This document shows positions 1 to 6,333 of a stretch of DNA of 10,699 nucleotides, one piece after another. The translations under genes and the position numbers were made by a program. Under the pieces are notes generated by a model that was not told where the DNA came from, did no database searches, and was given only the letters and a program-made list of their open reading frames with translations. Position 1 is the first letter of the stretch. Every line of letters starts with the position of its first letter. This DNA is from Actinomycetota bacterium (lineage in GTDB: Bacteria; Actinomycetota; Actinomycetes; Nanopelagicales; Nanopelagicaceae), in NCBI GenBank assembly GCA_009705185.1, contig WLCS01000022.1, forward strand, positions 1 through 10,699, in the 5' to 3' direction.

Positions 1-1008
1 CGTTGCGTTGTAATCCTGAATTTCCACACCGTTGAGGTCATATGCCGCACGTGTAGCTTCAATATTGCGCTGAATAAATGGCGCTTCTTTGGATGATTCA
101 GATGGCTTTACCTGGAATTGCTGAATTGCAGCTGGATAGATTCCAGCGATCAGCACTGATGAAACGACTAGCAGCGCTGTTCCTGCAGCAGGGAGAAGCC
201 ATGAACGACGAACAATATTTGCAAAGAAAAGAAGTGAACACACAACCGCAATAGCGGCAAGGATTGCCTTGGCAGGCAAAACAGCATTCACATCTGTGTA
301 CTTAAGACCAGTCATGAGTGTGCTCTCTTTGAGCGAGAGTGCATAACGATCAAACCAATATGCAACTGCTTTTAAGAGAACAATCAGTCCTAGAAGAATT
401 GAAATCTGAACACGAGCTGCAACAGTTGTGCGATCTGTTTGAACTGTCGTGCGGATTCCGCCATACATGTAATGAACAAATGTGCTTGCAAGAGTTGCCA
501 AAATGAGAGTTGAGATTGCCCAACCAATGATTGCTTGAAGAATTGGAAGTCTGAATACGAAGAAGGAAATATCTAAACCAAATTGAGGATCCTTCACACC
601 AAATTCTGTTGAGTTTTTAAAGAGCAACCAATTGCGCCAGAAAGCCATACCTGATGAACCGGCGAAGTAAGTCAGCGCAGTTGCGACTCCGATAAAAACC
701 CACAGACGAATGGGTTCAATTTGTCCGCGTAAACGTTCTACGCCGTTGATCTCGATACTTGTTGGGACATAGAGCGGGCGACGCTTGAAAGCAATATAAA
801 TATTGAGAGAGATGATGAAAGAGGTAAGAAGGCCTGCAATAAGAAAGAGCTCTATTTTTGTTGTCAGAACTTTTGTCCACACTGATGTGAAATCTACAGA
901 TTTAAACCAGAGCCAATCGATGTAGAAACCGCTGAAGTAAATGGCTGCAGCACCTAAGGCAACTAAAATTGCTGCAGTGATAACAAGCGGGCTTCTGTTT
1001 CTATTCAT
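1..1008 (-). CDS. UPF0182 family integral membrane protein (N-terminal part)
   Basis: I see the first 336 residues; the gene runs off the left edge (family members are usually about 900-1000 residues). About seven hydrophobic spans lie near residues 8-30, 52-74, 99-118, 150-178, 199-219, 245-265 and 270-294. Family-typical stretches are recognisable: FWRNWLLFKN (123-132), DPQFGLDISFFVFRLP (140-155), YWFDRYAL (217-224), YTDVNAVLPAK (237-247), and YPAAIQQFQV followed by a PFIQRNIEATR-like segment (291-320). The protein is an inner-membrane protein with a large extracytoplasmic C-terminal part in the family; its biochemical role is unknown. The ATG overlaps the stop of the upstream Lon-like protease gene (ATGA, bases 1005-1008), so translation is probably coupled. 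It is the last visible gene of a three-gene operon. The family call is strong; no function can be assigned. Confidence 0.95.
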   Translation of the reverse strand, partial: MNRNRSPLVITAAILVALGAAAIYFSGFYIDWLWFKSVDFTSVWTKVLTTKIELFLIAGLLTSFIISLNIYIAFKRRPLYVPTSIEINGVERLRGQIEPIRLWVFIGVATALTYFAGSSGMAFWRNWLLFKNSTEFGVKDPQFGLDISFFVFRLPILQAIIGWAISTLILATLASTFVHYMYGGIRTTVQTDRTTVAARVQISILLGLIVLLKAVAYWFDRYALSLKESTLMTGLKYTDVNAVLPAKAILAAIAVVCSLLFFANIVRRSWLLPAAGTALLVVSSVLIAGIYPAAIQQFQVKPSESSKEAPFIQRNIEATRAAYDLNGVEIQDYNAT

Positions 1009-1826
1009 GAATCTAGATTAGTGCACCCCTGCACGCCCTGAAAATTCGAAATTTTTGGCTCTCGCAGCGCCTTATACGCTTGATCAAGTGTTGAGACGGC
1101 TATCACTCCAAGCCCAGAAACCGATTCTGGAATTTCAGAACAGTTCTCCTTTGAGATAAAAATGATTTCCGCTTTCGCCTTTCGCGCAGCGACTATTTTT
1201 TCTTCGACTCCCCCAATGGCCCCGACTTCGCCTTTGGCAGAAATAGTTCCTGTTGCCGCAATTTTGCGACCTTGCAAAAGATCATCAGGTGAGAGTAATT
1301 CGCTTATACCTAAAGAGAAAATAAGTCCTCCACTTGGGCCGCCGGTATTGCGAAGTGAAATCTTTAAGTGGGAATCCTTTAAATCAGTCAGATCGATATT
1401 TGGGTAATACTTTTCGAAGAGTCCTTTGGTGGCAGTCAGTGCCGCACTCTGCGATTGCTTCATCTCTTTCTTGCCAACGGCCTGCTCTGCTTTGTCATCA
1501 GTGTTCTTTTCATAAACCACCGAGCGAGGGATTACAACGCAATCTCTCTGCGCCCAGCAGGTAAGCACCTGGTGGCCAAAAATTTTAGATTCTGGATTAG
1601 TGACCCAGATAGACAGCAGATACATCTGACCGTTTGCTGGATAAGATTTCCACGACTTTGAAGATTCGCTTGTGGGTGAAGCAATATTGAGCATCTTGGG
1701 AAAGAGCGGAGTTCCCTCGCCAGGATTTATCAAAACATAATTCACTGGAATAACAAGTGGTACTACAAGAGTGAATGCAAGTAATAATTTAACGATTCGT
1801 GGCGTCTGCGAAAAACGAAGCGACAT
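1005..1826 (-). CDS. Membrane-anchored Lon-like (S16) serine protease, YlbL family, without PDZ domain
   Basis: The 273-residue protein has one N-terminal membrane span (about 12-32), an extracytoplasmic middle region (33-125) and a C-terminal Lon proteolytic domain (about 150-252). The catalytic dyad is visible as Ser165 in GGPSGG and Lys210 in GGVEEKIVAARKA; the conserved GRKIAATGTISAKGEVGAIGG stretch spans 186-206. YlbL-type proteins normally run membrane span, middle domain, PDZ, S16, with about 340 residues. Here the segment from the MKQSQSAAL motif (122-130) to the S16 domain is only about 25 residues, so no PDZ domain fits. It likely cleaves proteins at the outer face of the membrane; the substrate is unknown. 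The ATG lies 9 bases after the stop of the upstream small gene and has no clear Shine-Dalgarno. The stop overlaps the UPF0182 start, which implies an operon. Confidence 0.92.
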   Translation of the reverse strand: MSLRFSQTPRIVKLLLAFTLVVPLVIPVNYVLINPGEGTPLFPKMLNIASPTSESSKSWKSYPANGQMYLLSIWVTNPESKIFGHQVLTCWAQRDCVVIPRSVVYEKNTDDKAEQAVGKKEMKQSQSAALTATKGLFEKYYPNIDLTDLKDSHLKISLRNTGGPSGGLIFSLGISELLSPDDLLQGRKIAATGTISAKGEVGAIGGVEEKIVAARKAKAEIIFISKENCSEIPESVSGLGVIAVSTLDQAYKALREPKISNFQGVQGCTNLDS

Positions 1827-1835
1827 AAGGTGGAT

Positions 1836-2090
1836 TTAGCGAGTTGGGTTTTCAGTTGTTGGTTGGTCCTCTTCGGGAGCCACATTCTCTGCACGAAATG
1901 ATTCTTGAAAGCGCTGGAACTGCCCAACGGACCGAGAAGTTTCAGATTCAAACTTGCGCTTAAATTTTGAAATCCAGATGACGTAAGAAATTCCGCCAAT
2001 TAATCCAGCTGCCGGAACTACCCACCAAATCAACGCAGCAAATGCGCTACTGCCGGCGGCGATAGAGGAGAATTCTGGAGAGGCGAGCAT
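1836..2090 (-). CDS. Small single-span membrane protein, unknown function
   Basis: This 84-residue protein has one strong hydrophobic span (about residues 16-41, rich in A, G, I and W). A basic patch KFKRKF (42-47) follows, then a charged, probably helical tail ending in an acidic, Pro/Thr-rich segment. The basic residues after the span suggest a cytoplasmic C-terminus. I do not recognise a named family. Its reality is supported by a perfectly placed leaderless promoter (TAGGCT, six bases, ATG) and by its position as first gene of the operon with the Lon-like protease, 9 bases upstream of that gene. A role as a partner or adaptor of the protease or of the UPF0182 protein is only inferred from position. 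Confidence 0.75.
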   Translation of the reverse strand: MLASPEFSSIAAGSSAFAALIWWVVPAAGLIGGISYVIWISKFKRKFESETSRSVGQFQRFQESFRAENVAPEEDQPTTENPTR

Positions 2091-2096
2091 AAAAAT

Positions 2097-2102
2097 AGCC
2101 TA
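2097..2102 (-). promoter_or_regulatory. -10 element TAGGCT of the membrane operon, leaderless start
   Basis: On the minus strand TAGGCT is followed by exactly six bases (ATTTTT) and then the ATG at 2090. This fits an actinobacterial TAnnnT -10 with transcription starting at or next to the A of ATG, giving a leaderless mRNA. No convincing -35 is visible, which is common in this phylum. Confidence 0.65.
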
Positions 2103-2185
2103 TCTGTTTCGGGAAGAAAGTGCTCACTTGGATGGTTACATTGGGTATCTAGGAAATCACGAATGAGGGATGTAAGGAGCTGATC

Positions 2186-3499
2186 ATGTCGCCTTTTGGA
2201 TTTACTCCAGATGATGGAAAAGACGACTCAGAAAAGCCTGAAGATTTTTCGGCGATGATGCGCCAGATGCAAGAACAGATTCAAAAACAATTTGAACAAA
2301 TGGGAATTAACACAGCAGGATTTGTAAATCCATTTGCCGCCTTCGCTCAAGGTAGTAAAGATCCACTTCCTAAAACTGCTGTCCGAGATACTGCAAGAAA
2401 ATTCATTCAAGCGCAGGGCAGTCAGCCAGTCGGAACTAAAGATCTCACTGTCGTAGATAACGCTTTTGAAATTGCAGATCTATGGTTAAACGAGGCAACG
2501 GTTTTTCCTGCAACCACGACATCGAATTCACCTCGCGCAATTAGCCGCCTTGATTGGACTGATCTCACTCTCGATGGCTGGAACACCACAATGGAACCTC
2601 TGGCTATCGGGCTTGCAGGGGCCATCTCTGGCCTCCTCGATGAAGCCACAGCCGGTTCTGAAGAGACACATGCATCGATGGGTGCAATTACTGGCTTACT
2701 TCGCACATTTATCGGATCAATGATTGCCACACAACTGGGTCAATCAATTGGTTCAATCTCTGCAACAGCAACAGGGGCTCACGACGTTGGTTTACCGCTT
2801 CTTGAGCCAGCAACGCCTGTTCTTATCCCTGAAAATATTGAAAATTGGAGCAAGGAATTAGAGATTCCTAAGAGCGAGGTTTATATCTTCCACGCACTTC
2901 GCGAAGCAGCAATAGCTCGTTTATTTGCACATAACCCTTGGATTGTTGCTTATATTCGTAGCGCGATTGTTGATTACGGTCGCGGAATTCATATTGATAT
3001 GGATGCAATTACTCGCCAAGCAGAAGAAGCGATGCAAAATTTTGATCCATCACAAATGAATCCAGAATCAGGCGAAAATTCTTTTACGATTGCACTGAAC
3101 AATGGAATTTTTACACCTGAAGAAACTCCGGCACAACGTGCGGCGCTTTCAAAACTTGAAACTGCGCTAGCTCTTGTAGATGGATGGGCAGATGATGTAA
3201 CCACTCTTGCTTCTGGTGAACGATTGCCCGCATTGGCACAACTTCGCGAAATTTATCGACGTCAACGTGCAACAAATGCGCCTTCGCAACAACTTTTTAA
3301 ATCTCTTCTTGGATTAGAAGTACGTCCACGACTTGCTCGCGAGGCAAGTGCGTTCTGGCAAAAAGTTCGCGAACTTAAAGATGTCAGCGCCCGCGATCAA
3401 ATATGGAGTGGAATTTTGCCAAGTGCCGAAGAACTTCTTGAACCTGAGAAATTCTTACAATCTGCTGAGATTCCAGATGACCTCAGCGGGCTGCTCTAA
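2186..3499 (+). CDS. DUF2342 / 'zinc-dependent metalloprotease' family protein, metal site apparently lost
   Basis: The 437-residue protein has an acidic, Met/Gln-rich N-terminus, then a soluble mostly helical body. Recognisable family segments are PVLIPENIENW (211-221), HALREAAIARLFAHNPW (236-252), IVDYGRGIHIDMD (261-273), GIFTPEETPAQRAALSKLETALALVDGW (307-334) and LFKSLLGLEVRPRLAREAS (370-388). The family is annotated as a zincin-like metallopeptidase. As I recall, actinobacterial members usually read REAAH at the short motif; here it is REAAI (239-243), so neither HExxH histidine is present. Catalysis is therefore doubtful and a structural or scaffold role is possible. A strong Shine-Dalgarno AAGGAG (2174-2179) sits six bases before the ATG. 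A TACATT -10 candidate lies at 2137-2142. The gene diverges from the Lon-like/UPF0182 operon, an arrangement also seen in other actinobacteria. Confidence 0.92.
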   Translation: MSPFGFTPDDGKDDSEKPEDFSAMMRQMQEQIQKQFEQMGINTAGFVNPFAAFAQGSKDPLPKTAVRDTARKFIQAQGSQPVGTKDLTVVDNAFEIADLWLNEATVFPATTTSNSPRAISRLDWTDLTLDGWNTTMEPLAIGLAGAISGLLDEATAGSEETHASMGAITGLLRTFIGSMIATQLGQSIGSISATATGAHDVGLPLLEPATPVLIPENIENWSKELEIPKSEVYIFHALREAAIARLFAHNPWIVAYIRSAIVDYGRGIHIDMDAITRQAEEAMQNFDPSQMNPESGENSFTIALNNGIFTPEETPAQRAALSKLETALALVDGWADDVTTLASGERLPALAQLREIYRRQRATNAPSQQLFKSLLGLEVRPRLAREASAFWQKVRELKDVSARDQIWSGILPSAEELLEPEKFLQSAEIPDDLSGLL

Positions 3500-3534
3500 G
3501 CGATTTATTTGCTACAAAATATTGTCTAGGAAAA

Positions 3535-3608
3535 GCGAAGTCCCCGGGCGCACATTTTAATATCTGCCTTCCCCTTGCAGATATCAAACGGTTATCCGAG
3601 GACTTCGT
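3535..3608. other. Foldable intergenic element (possible structured RNA), identity unknown
   Basis: Bases 3536-3543 (CGAAGTCC) are perfectly complementary to 3600-3607 (GGACTTCG), extendable by one G-T pair. Enclosed are a perfect 8-bp hairpin (ATATCTGC at 3560-3567 with GCAGATAT at 3577-3584, 9-base C/T-rich loop) and a short CGG/CCG hairpin (3589-3591 with 3596-3598). Together they make a three-way-junction-like fold of about 74 bases just after the DUF2342 stop. No U-run follows on the plus strand; on the minus strand the closing stem is followed by TTTT. I could not match it to tRNA, tmRNA, SRP RNA, RNase P RNA, or the riboswitch classes I know. It could be a small RNA, an unusual terminator or processing site, or DNA-level structure. 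The rest of the 3500-3731 gap shows only the palindrome and the -10 listed separately. Confidence 0.4.
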
Positions 3609-3671
3609 AAGCGCAAACTACGAGAATTTTTCATCAGAATCAAACCTAAATGCCTGAGACACAACAAAAAT

Positions 3672-3684
3672 TTCTTGTCAAGAA
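3672..3684. repeat. 13-bp palindrome upstream of the YgjP-like gene
   Basis: TTCTTG-T-CAAGAA is a perfect inverted repeat about 36-48 bases upstream of the proposed leaderless -10 of the downstream gene. That position would suit a repressor or activator site, but no known operator is recognised. It could be chance in an AT-rich gap. Confidence 0.25.
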
Positions 3685-3719
3685 TTCGTGATTCAACTCG
3701 GTAATGTGACTTTTTCCAT

Positions 3720-3725
3720 TACATT
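3720..3725 (+). promoter_or_regulatory. -10 element TACATT, leaderless start of the YgjP-like gene
   Basis: TACATT is followed by six bases (TCCTCA) and the ATG at 3732, the same geometry as at 2097-2102. There is no Shine-Dalgarno before this ATG, which supports a leaderless message. No clear -35 is visible. Confidence 0.55.
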
Positions 3726-3731
3726 TCCTCA

Positions 3732-4328
3732 ATGACAACTCGAGACTTTTCAGAAAATTTTGAAGAGCTCACCCTGCCCGGCGTTGATGAGGGTGAAATA
3801 GTTGTGATTCGTTCTGCTCGTCGCAAAAAGAGCATCTCGGCATACCGACAGGGTGGTCGAATTGTGATTTCAATTCCCGCCAGATTGAGTAAGGCCGATG
3901 AACGCGCAATTGTTCCCGAGATGATTGCCAAAATTCGAAGCCAAGAGGAGTCCAAAACCCCTGGTGAAGAGAGTTTGCTTGCCCGGATTGATGAATTACT
4001 CACCGAATTAGCTCCGGAAATAAAATCACGTCCTATTTCTGTCACATGGCGAGCTATGCGCGAGCGCTGGGGATCGTGCACCAGTGTGGATCGGACAATT
4101 CGAATCTCTGATCGCCTGAAATTGGCCCCAGATTTCGCCCTGGATTACGTACTTTTCCATGAAGCCATCCATTTGGAGCATTTCGACCATGGCGAGAAGT
4201 TCTCTGAGGTCCTGGCCCGATTTGAGGATTCTGAGCTAGCCAGCGCCTATCTAGATGGCTACGAGGCTGCCGAAAGGGCGCTTCTGGCCCCAAGTGAGCT
4301 GAAGAAACTCCCACAATCCCCTGCGTAG
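3732..4328 (+). CDS. YgjP/DUF45 (SprT-like, M48-type) metallopeptidase
   Basis: The 198-residue soluble protein carries a complete gluzincin site, HEAIH at 143-147 with a downstream histidine in FDHGEKF (H153). The family-typical block RAMRERWGSC (107-116) lies before it. The N-terminal part (22-50, VVIRSARRKKSISAYRQGGRIVISIP) matches the beta-rich entry of YgjP-like proteins. A charged helical segment lies around 55-95. The protein is probably a cytoplasmic zinc protease; the family's substrates are poorly known. The ATG was chosen because of the -10 at 3720-3725 and because the frame upstream offers no better start. It lies alone between a foldable gap and the DUF5679 gene, in the same direction as both neighbours. 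In contrast to the DUF2342 protein next door, its metal site is intact. Confidence 0.9.
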   Translation: MTTRDFSENFEELTLPGVDEGEIVVIRSARRKKSISAYRQGGRIVISIPARLSKADERAIVPEMIAKIRSQEESKTPGEESLLARIDELLTELAPEIKSRPISVTWRAMRERWGSCTSVDRTIRISDRLKLAPDFALDYVLFHEAIHLEHFDHGEKFSEVLARFEDSELASAYLDGYEAAERALLAPSELKKLPQSPA

Positions 4329-4355
4329 AAACCCTCTTTTGAGCGTAGTTCAGAG

Positions 4356-4361
4356 TATGGT
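4356..4361 (+). promoter_or_regulatory. Candidate -10 (TATGGT) for the DUF5679 gene
   Basis: TATGGT fits the TAnnnT pattern and would start transcription near 4368, leaving a leader of about 43 bases that contains the GGAGG at 4401-4405. The upstream TTGAGC (4339-4344) is only 11 bases away, too close to be its -35. Weak call. Confidence 0.3.
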
Positions 4362-4410
4362 TTTAACCAGTACGCATGGCGCCTAGCTCATGGGTCGAAC
4401 GGAGGCAACA

Positions 4411-4581
4411 ATGGCAGAGGTAGAGACATACAAGGGTGACGCTTATTGCGTGAAGTGCAAAGAGAAGCGTGATTTCGAGGGAACTGTAAAGATCTCAGAC
4501 TCTGGTCGTCGCATGGCACAGGGCATCTGCCCAGTGTGTGGCACCAAGGTAAATCGCATTCTCGGCAAGAAGCCAGAATAA
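4411..4581 (+). CDS. DUF5679 small zinc-ribbon protein
   Basis: The 56-residue protein has two CxxC knuckles, C13-V-K-C16 and C40-P-V-C43-G-T-K, spaced as in a zinc ribbon, with basic residues between and after them. YCVKCK near the start and GICPVCGTK near the end are typical of DUF5679, a widespread small actinobacterial family of unknown function. I chose the ATG at 4411 because GGAGG (4401-4405) is five bases upstream; an in-frame ATG seven codons earlier (4390) lacks a Shine-Dalgarno. A strong terminator follows 16 bases after the stop, so this is probably a short monocistronic message. Nucleic-acid or ribosome binding is a reasonable guess for such proteins but is not shown here. Confidence 0.88.
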   Translation: MAEVETYKGDAYCVKCKEKRDFEGTVKISDSGRRMAQGICPVCGTKVNRILGKKPE

Positions 4582-4597
4582 GCAACCAAACGTAGTT

Positions 4598-4634
4598 ATA
4601 ACCCTCGCTCATCTGAGCGGGGGTTATTTCTTTT
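4598..4634 (+). terminator. Rho-independent terminator after the DUF5679 gene
   Basis: ATAACCCTCGCTC (4598-4610) pairs with GAGCGGGGGTTAT (4615-4627): 13 bp with one G-U pair and an ATCT loop. It is followed by TTCTTTT. This is a textbook intrinsic terminator separating the DUF5679 gene from the gene at 4793. Confidence 0.92.
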
Positions 4635-4678
4635 CTCGGGGCAATTACATCAGCGCCATTCGCATGAGTACTCCACGT

Positions 4679-4701
4679 GCAGGATCGAATACCGATCGTG
4701 C
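4679..4701. other. Weak hairpin in the gap before the TOMM-like gene
   Basis: GATCG (4683-4687) pairs with CGATC (4693-4697) around AATAC, extendable across one G-G mismatch by GCA/TGC. No U-run follows. Otherwise the 4635-4792 gap contains no recognisable gene, and I see no clear promoter or Shine-Dalgarno for the gene at 4793. Confidence 0.2.
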
Positions 4702-4792
4702 AATTCTGCAACTCTTTCGCACATAAACATATGTAACCGGAATAAGCCAGGCGGTAAGTCCCCATCCTTGCTCGCATGAAACGAAACATAGG

Positions 4793-5911
4793 ATGAAGAG
4801 AATTAAAGATGGCGTTGAACTCTACGCTCGCAAGAATTCACATGAATACCTTTTTGGTACACACAAATTTGGGGTGCTAAAAAATGTTATTCGAATCCAC
4901 ACCCAGGAACGCAAATTTATTGCACTTGAATTACTGGCAGGCAAATCTGTCTCTGCAATTCTTGCATCCTCAGATTTAGATGCGCAGAGTGTGCACGAGA
5001 TGATAGATGAACTTGAAGCCTGTCAATTAATTGATGTCAGTCAGGGTTCGCTTAAAGTATCGCCCCGATTTATCTCTAAAATCGATACTCGAGTCGAGAA
5101 GAATGTAAAACATTTTGCCGATGCAAGTTTTCTGCAATTGCAAAAGCGAAGTACTCCAGAGTTGCATCAAACAAATTGGATTGACGGTGTGACTGATTCC
5201 GGCGTTGAAATTCTCAGCGCTCGCCAGAATTACTCAGTTGAAATTTCAGGACGCAATCGCGTCGCAACTATTGTGTATTCACTTCTCCTCTTAAGTGGAC
5301 TCACGCACACTCGTTTTTCACATAATTCTCGCGGTCCTGCAATCACTGTAGGTGATCTAGACATGGGCGTCGGAACTTTGCGTCCATCTGAATTTGGAAA
5401 AACTTTCAATAACCATTGTGAGACACTCAGAAAAGATTTATCCCTCTTTCCTCTAGAGCGCGACCATGACTATTCAGAACAAGATGAAAGAACAGATTTG
5501 AAGATTCACTGCGGTGATTTCGAACCCGAAAAACTCTCGCAGTGGATGAGCACTCATCAAAATTTCCTACATATTCCTTCTCCTCGAGCAGACACTGCCC
5601 AGATTGGTCCACTTGTGATTCCGGGATCTTCTCCCTGCACTCGATGCTCTTCACTGTTTTTCAACGATTACAACGGGATCGAAGAAACCCTTGAAATCTC
5701 TGGACATAACCAACGCGACTATCCCCAGATAGCTGCTCACTTTGTAGCTTCTATGGCAGCGGCGCAGATCGTAAGTTTTCTCGATGGATTAACGACAGGT
5801 GTCCAGAAAGCAGAATTGGTAGGCAATGTAATAACCATTGACTACCAATTCTTATCGCACCCACATACGGTAGCGATTGCTCGCCATCCTCTATGCGGAT
5901 GCGCTTTCTAA
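4793..5911 (+). CDS. ThiF-like / TOMM precursor leader-peptide-binding-like protein
   Basis: The 372-residue protein has an N-terminal region with a winged-helix-like stretch (about 36-90), then a degenerate Rossmann-like E1 half (about 148-190, VEISGRNRVATIVYSLLLLSGL at the usual nucleotide-binding position, no clear GxGxxG). The C-terminal part is typical: IGPLVIPGSSPCTRC (271-285) and HPLCGC at 365-370. These give a likely four-cysteine zinc site of C282, C285, C368 and C370. The family is annotated as TOMM leader-peptide-binding (the recognition half of a cyclodehydratase), but no YcaO, precursor peptide or dehydrogenase gene is present here. Homologues sit at this place beside uvrD2/whiB7 in other actinobacteria, so it is probably a conserved orphan. 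The start is uncertain: ATG 4793 has no Shine-Dalgarno, and a TAGGAT -10-like hexamer overlaps it (4789-4794). The gene ends four bases from the convergent whiB7 stop. Confidence 0.8.
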   Translation: MKRIKDGVELYARKNSHEYLFGTHKFGVLKNVIRIHTQERKFIALELLAGKSVSAILASSDLDAQSVHEMIDELEACQLIDVSQGSLKVSPRFISKIDTRVEKNVKHFADASFLQLQKRSTPELHQTNWIDGVTDSGVEILSARQNYSVEISGRNRVATIVYSLLLLSGLTHTRFSHNSRGPAITVGDLDMGVGTLRPSEFGKTFNNHCETLRKDLSLFPLERDHDYSEQDERTDLKIHCGDFEPEKLSQWMSTHQNFLHIPSPRADTAQIGPLVIPGSSPCTRCSSLFFNDYNGIEETLEISGHNQRDYPQIAAHFVASMAAAQIVSFLDGLTTGVQKAELVGNVITIDYQFLSHPHTVAIARHPLCGCAF

Positions 5912-5915
5912 GAAC

Positions 5916-6272
5916 TTACTCCTCAAGCATGCGTGCAGCAGCAATTACCTGACGTGGTGGTCGACCTGCACGGCGCTTACGCTCGATGATGACGCCATCT
6001 TCAATGAGCTGGCCTCCCCACACTCCACATGGTTCTTGGCGTGAGAGCGCTCCATCGAGACACTTGTTGCGCACAGGACATTGACCGCAGAGTGCCTTCG
6101 CCTCTGCAATTCCCTGATCTGTTTCAGAGTAGAAGAGTTCAGGGTCGGTTACATGGCATGGCAGGGTAAAAGCCTTGGCGTTGTCATATGTGAATGTCAC
6201 ATCGTTAAGGCCAATCTTCTCGCCGCTATCTGCCCAGCCTGGAATCTGTAATTCGCTGAAGAGAACTGTCAT
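5916..6272 (-). CDS. whiB7: WhiB7 (WblC)-type iron-sulfur transcription regulator
   Basis: The 118-residue protein has the WhiB cluster ligands C39, C62, C65 and C71, the motif PCHVTDPELFYSE (38-50), ALCGQCPVRNKCL (60-72), the GVWGG turn (83-87), and a C-terminal AT-hook-like segment RRAGRPPR (100-107) after KR. The combination of PCHV-DP, EP-GVWGG and a terminal AT hook is specific to WhiB7, which binds the primary sigma factor and activates promoters with an AT tract upstream of -35. Known WhiB7 induces intrinsic antibiotic and translation-stress resistance. Unusual: residue 82 is Cys where known WhiB7 proteins read Trp (EPWGVWGG), and the hook is GRPPR rather than GRPRK. I chose ATG 6272 over GTG 6281: purine-rich AGAGG/GAGG lies just before it and homology begins later. 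The leader has an upstream ORF and terminator. Confidence 0.92.
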   Translation of the reverse strand: MTVLFSELQIPGWADSGEKIGLNDVTFTYDNAKAFTLPCHVTDPELFYSETDQGIAEAKALCGQCPVRNKCLDGALSRQEPCGVWGGQLIEDGVIIERKRRAGRPPRQVIAAARMLEE

Positions 6273-6275
6273 AGT

Positions 6276-6320
6276 CCTCACCTCTTCTCTCTTGTGTGTT
6301 CTTTCTTTCTTCTTTTTTTG
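6276..6320 (-). promoter_or_regulatory. Purine-rich whiB7 leader with ribosome binding site
   Basis: In the whiB7 sense, bases 6320-6283 are almost only A and G (broken by ACACAC). They run into AGAGG (6281-6285, eight bases before ATG 6272) and GAGG (6276-6279, three bases before). The stretch should be unstructured, so translation of whiB7 depends mainly on readthrough of the upstream terminator, not on an occluded start. Confidence 0.55.
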
Positions 6321-6333
6321 GTTGGTTTTATGG

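Noticed and set aside
3535..3608. tRNA, tmRNA, SRP RNA, RNase P RNA or 6C RNA as the identity of the foldable gap element
   Set aside because: The conserved sequences of these RNAs (for example a GTTCGA T-loop, the SRP GGAAGGAAGCAG core, six-C loops) are not present, despite a superficial GGGGAAGGCAG match on the minus strand.
4390..4410. Earlier ATG (4390) for the DUF5679 protein
   Set aside because: No Shine-Dalgarno before it, whereas GGAGG sits five bases before ATG 4411, where family similarity begins.
4388..4789. A 133-codon open frame on the minus strand covering the DUF5679 gene and the following gap
   Set aside because: It runs antisense through a clear zinc-ribbon gene and its terminator, has no family resemblance, and its composition is that of a shadow frame.
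6273..6281. GTG at 6281 as the whiB7 start, three codons upstream
   Set aside because: That GTG is itself part of the purine-rich ribosome binding stretch; ATG 6272 has AGAGG at eight bases and better fits initiation.
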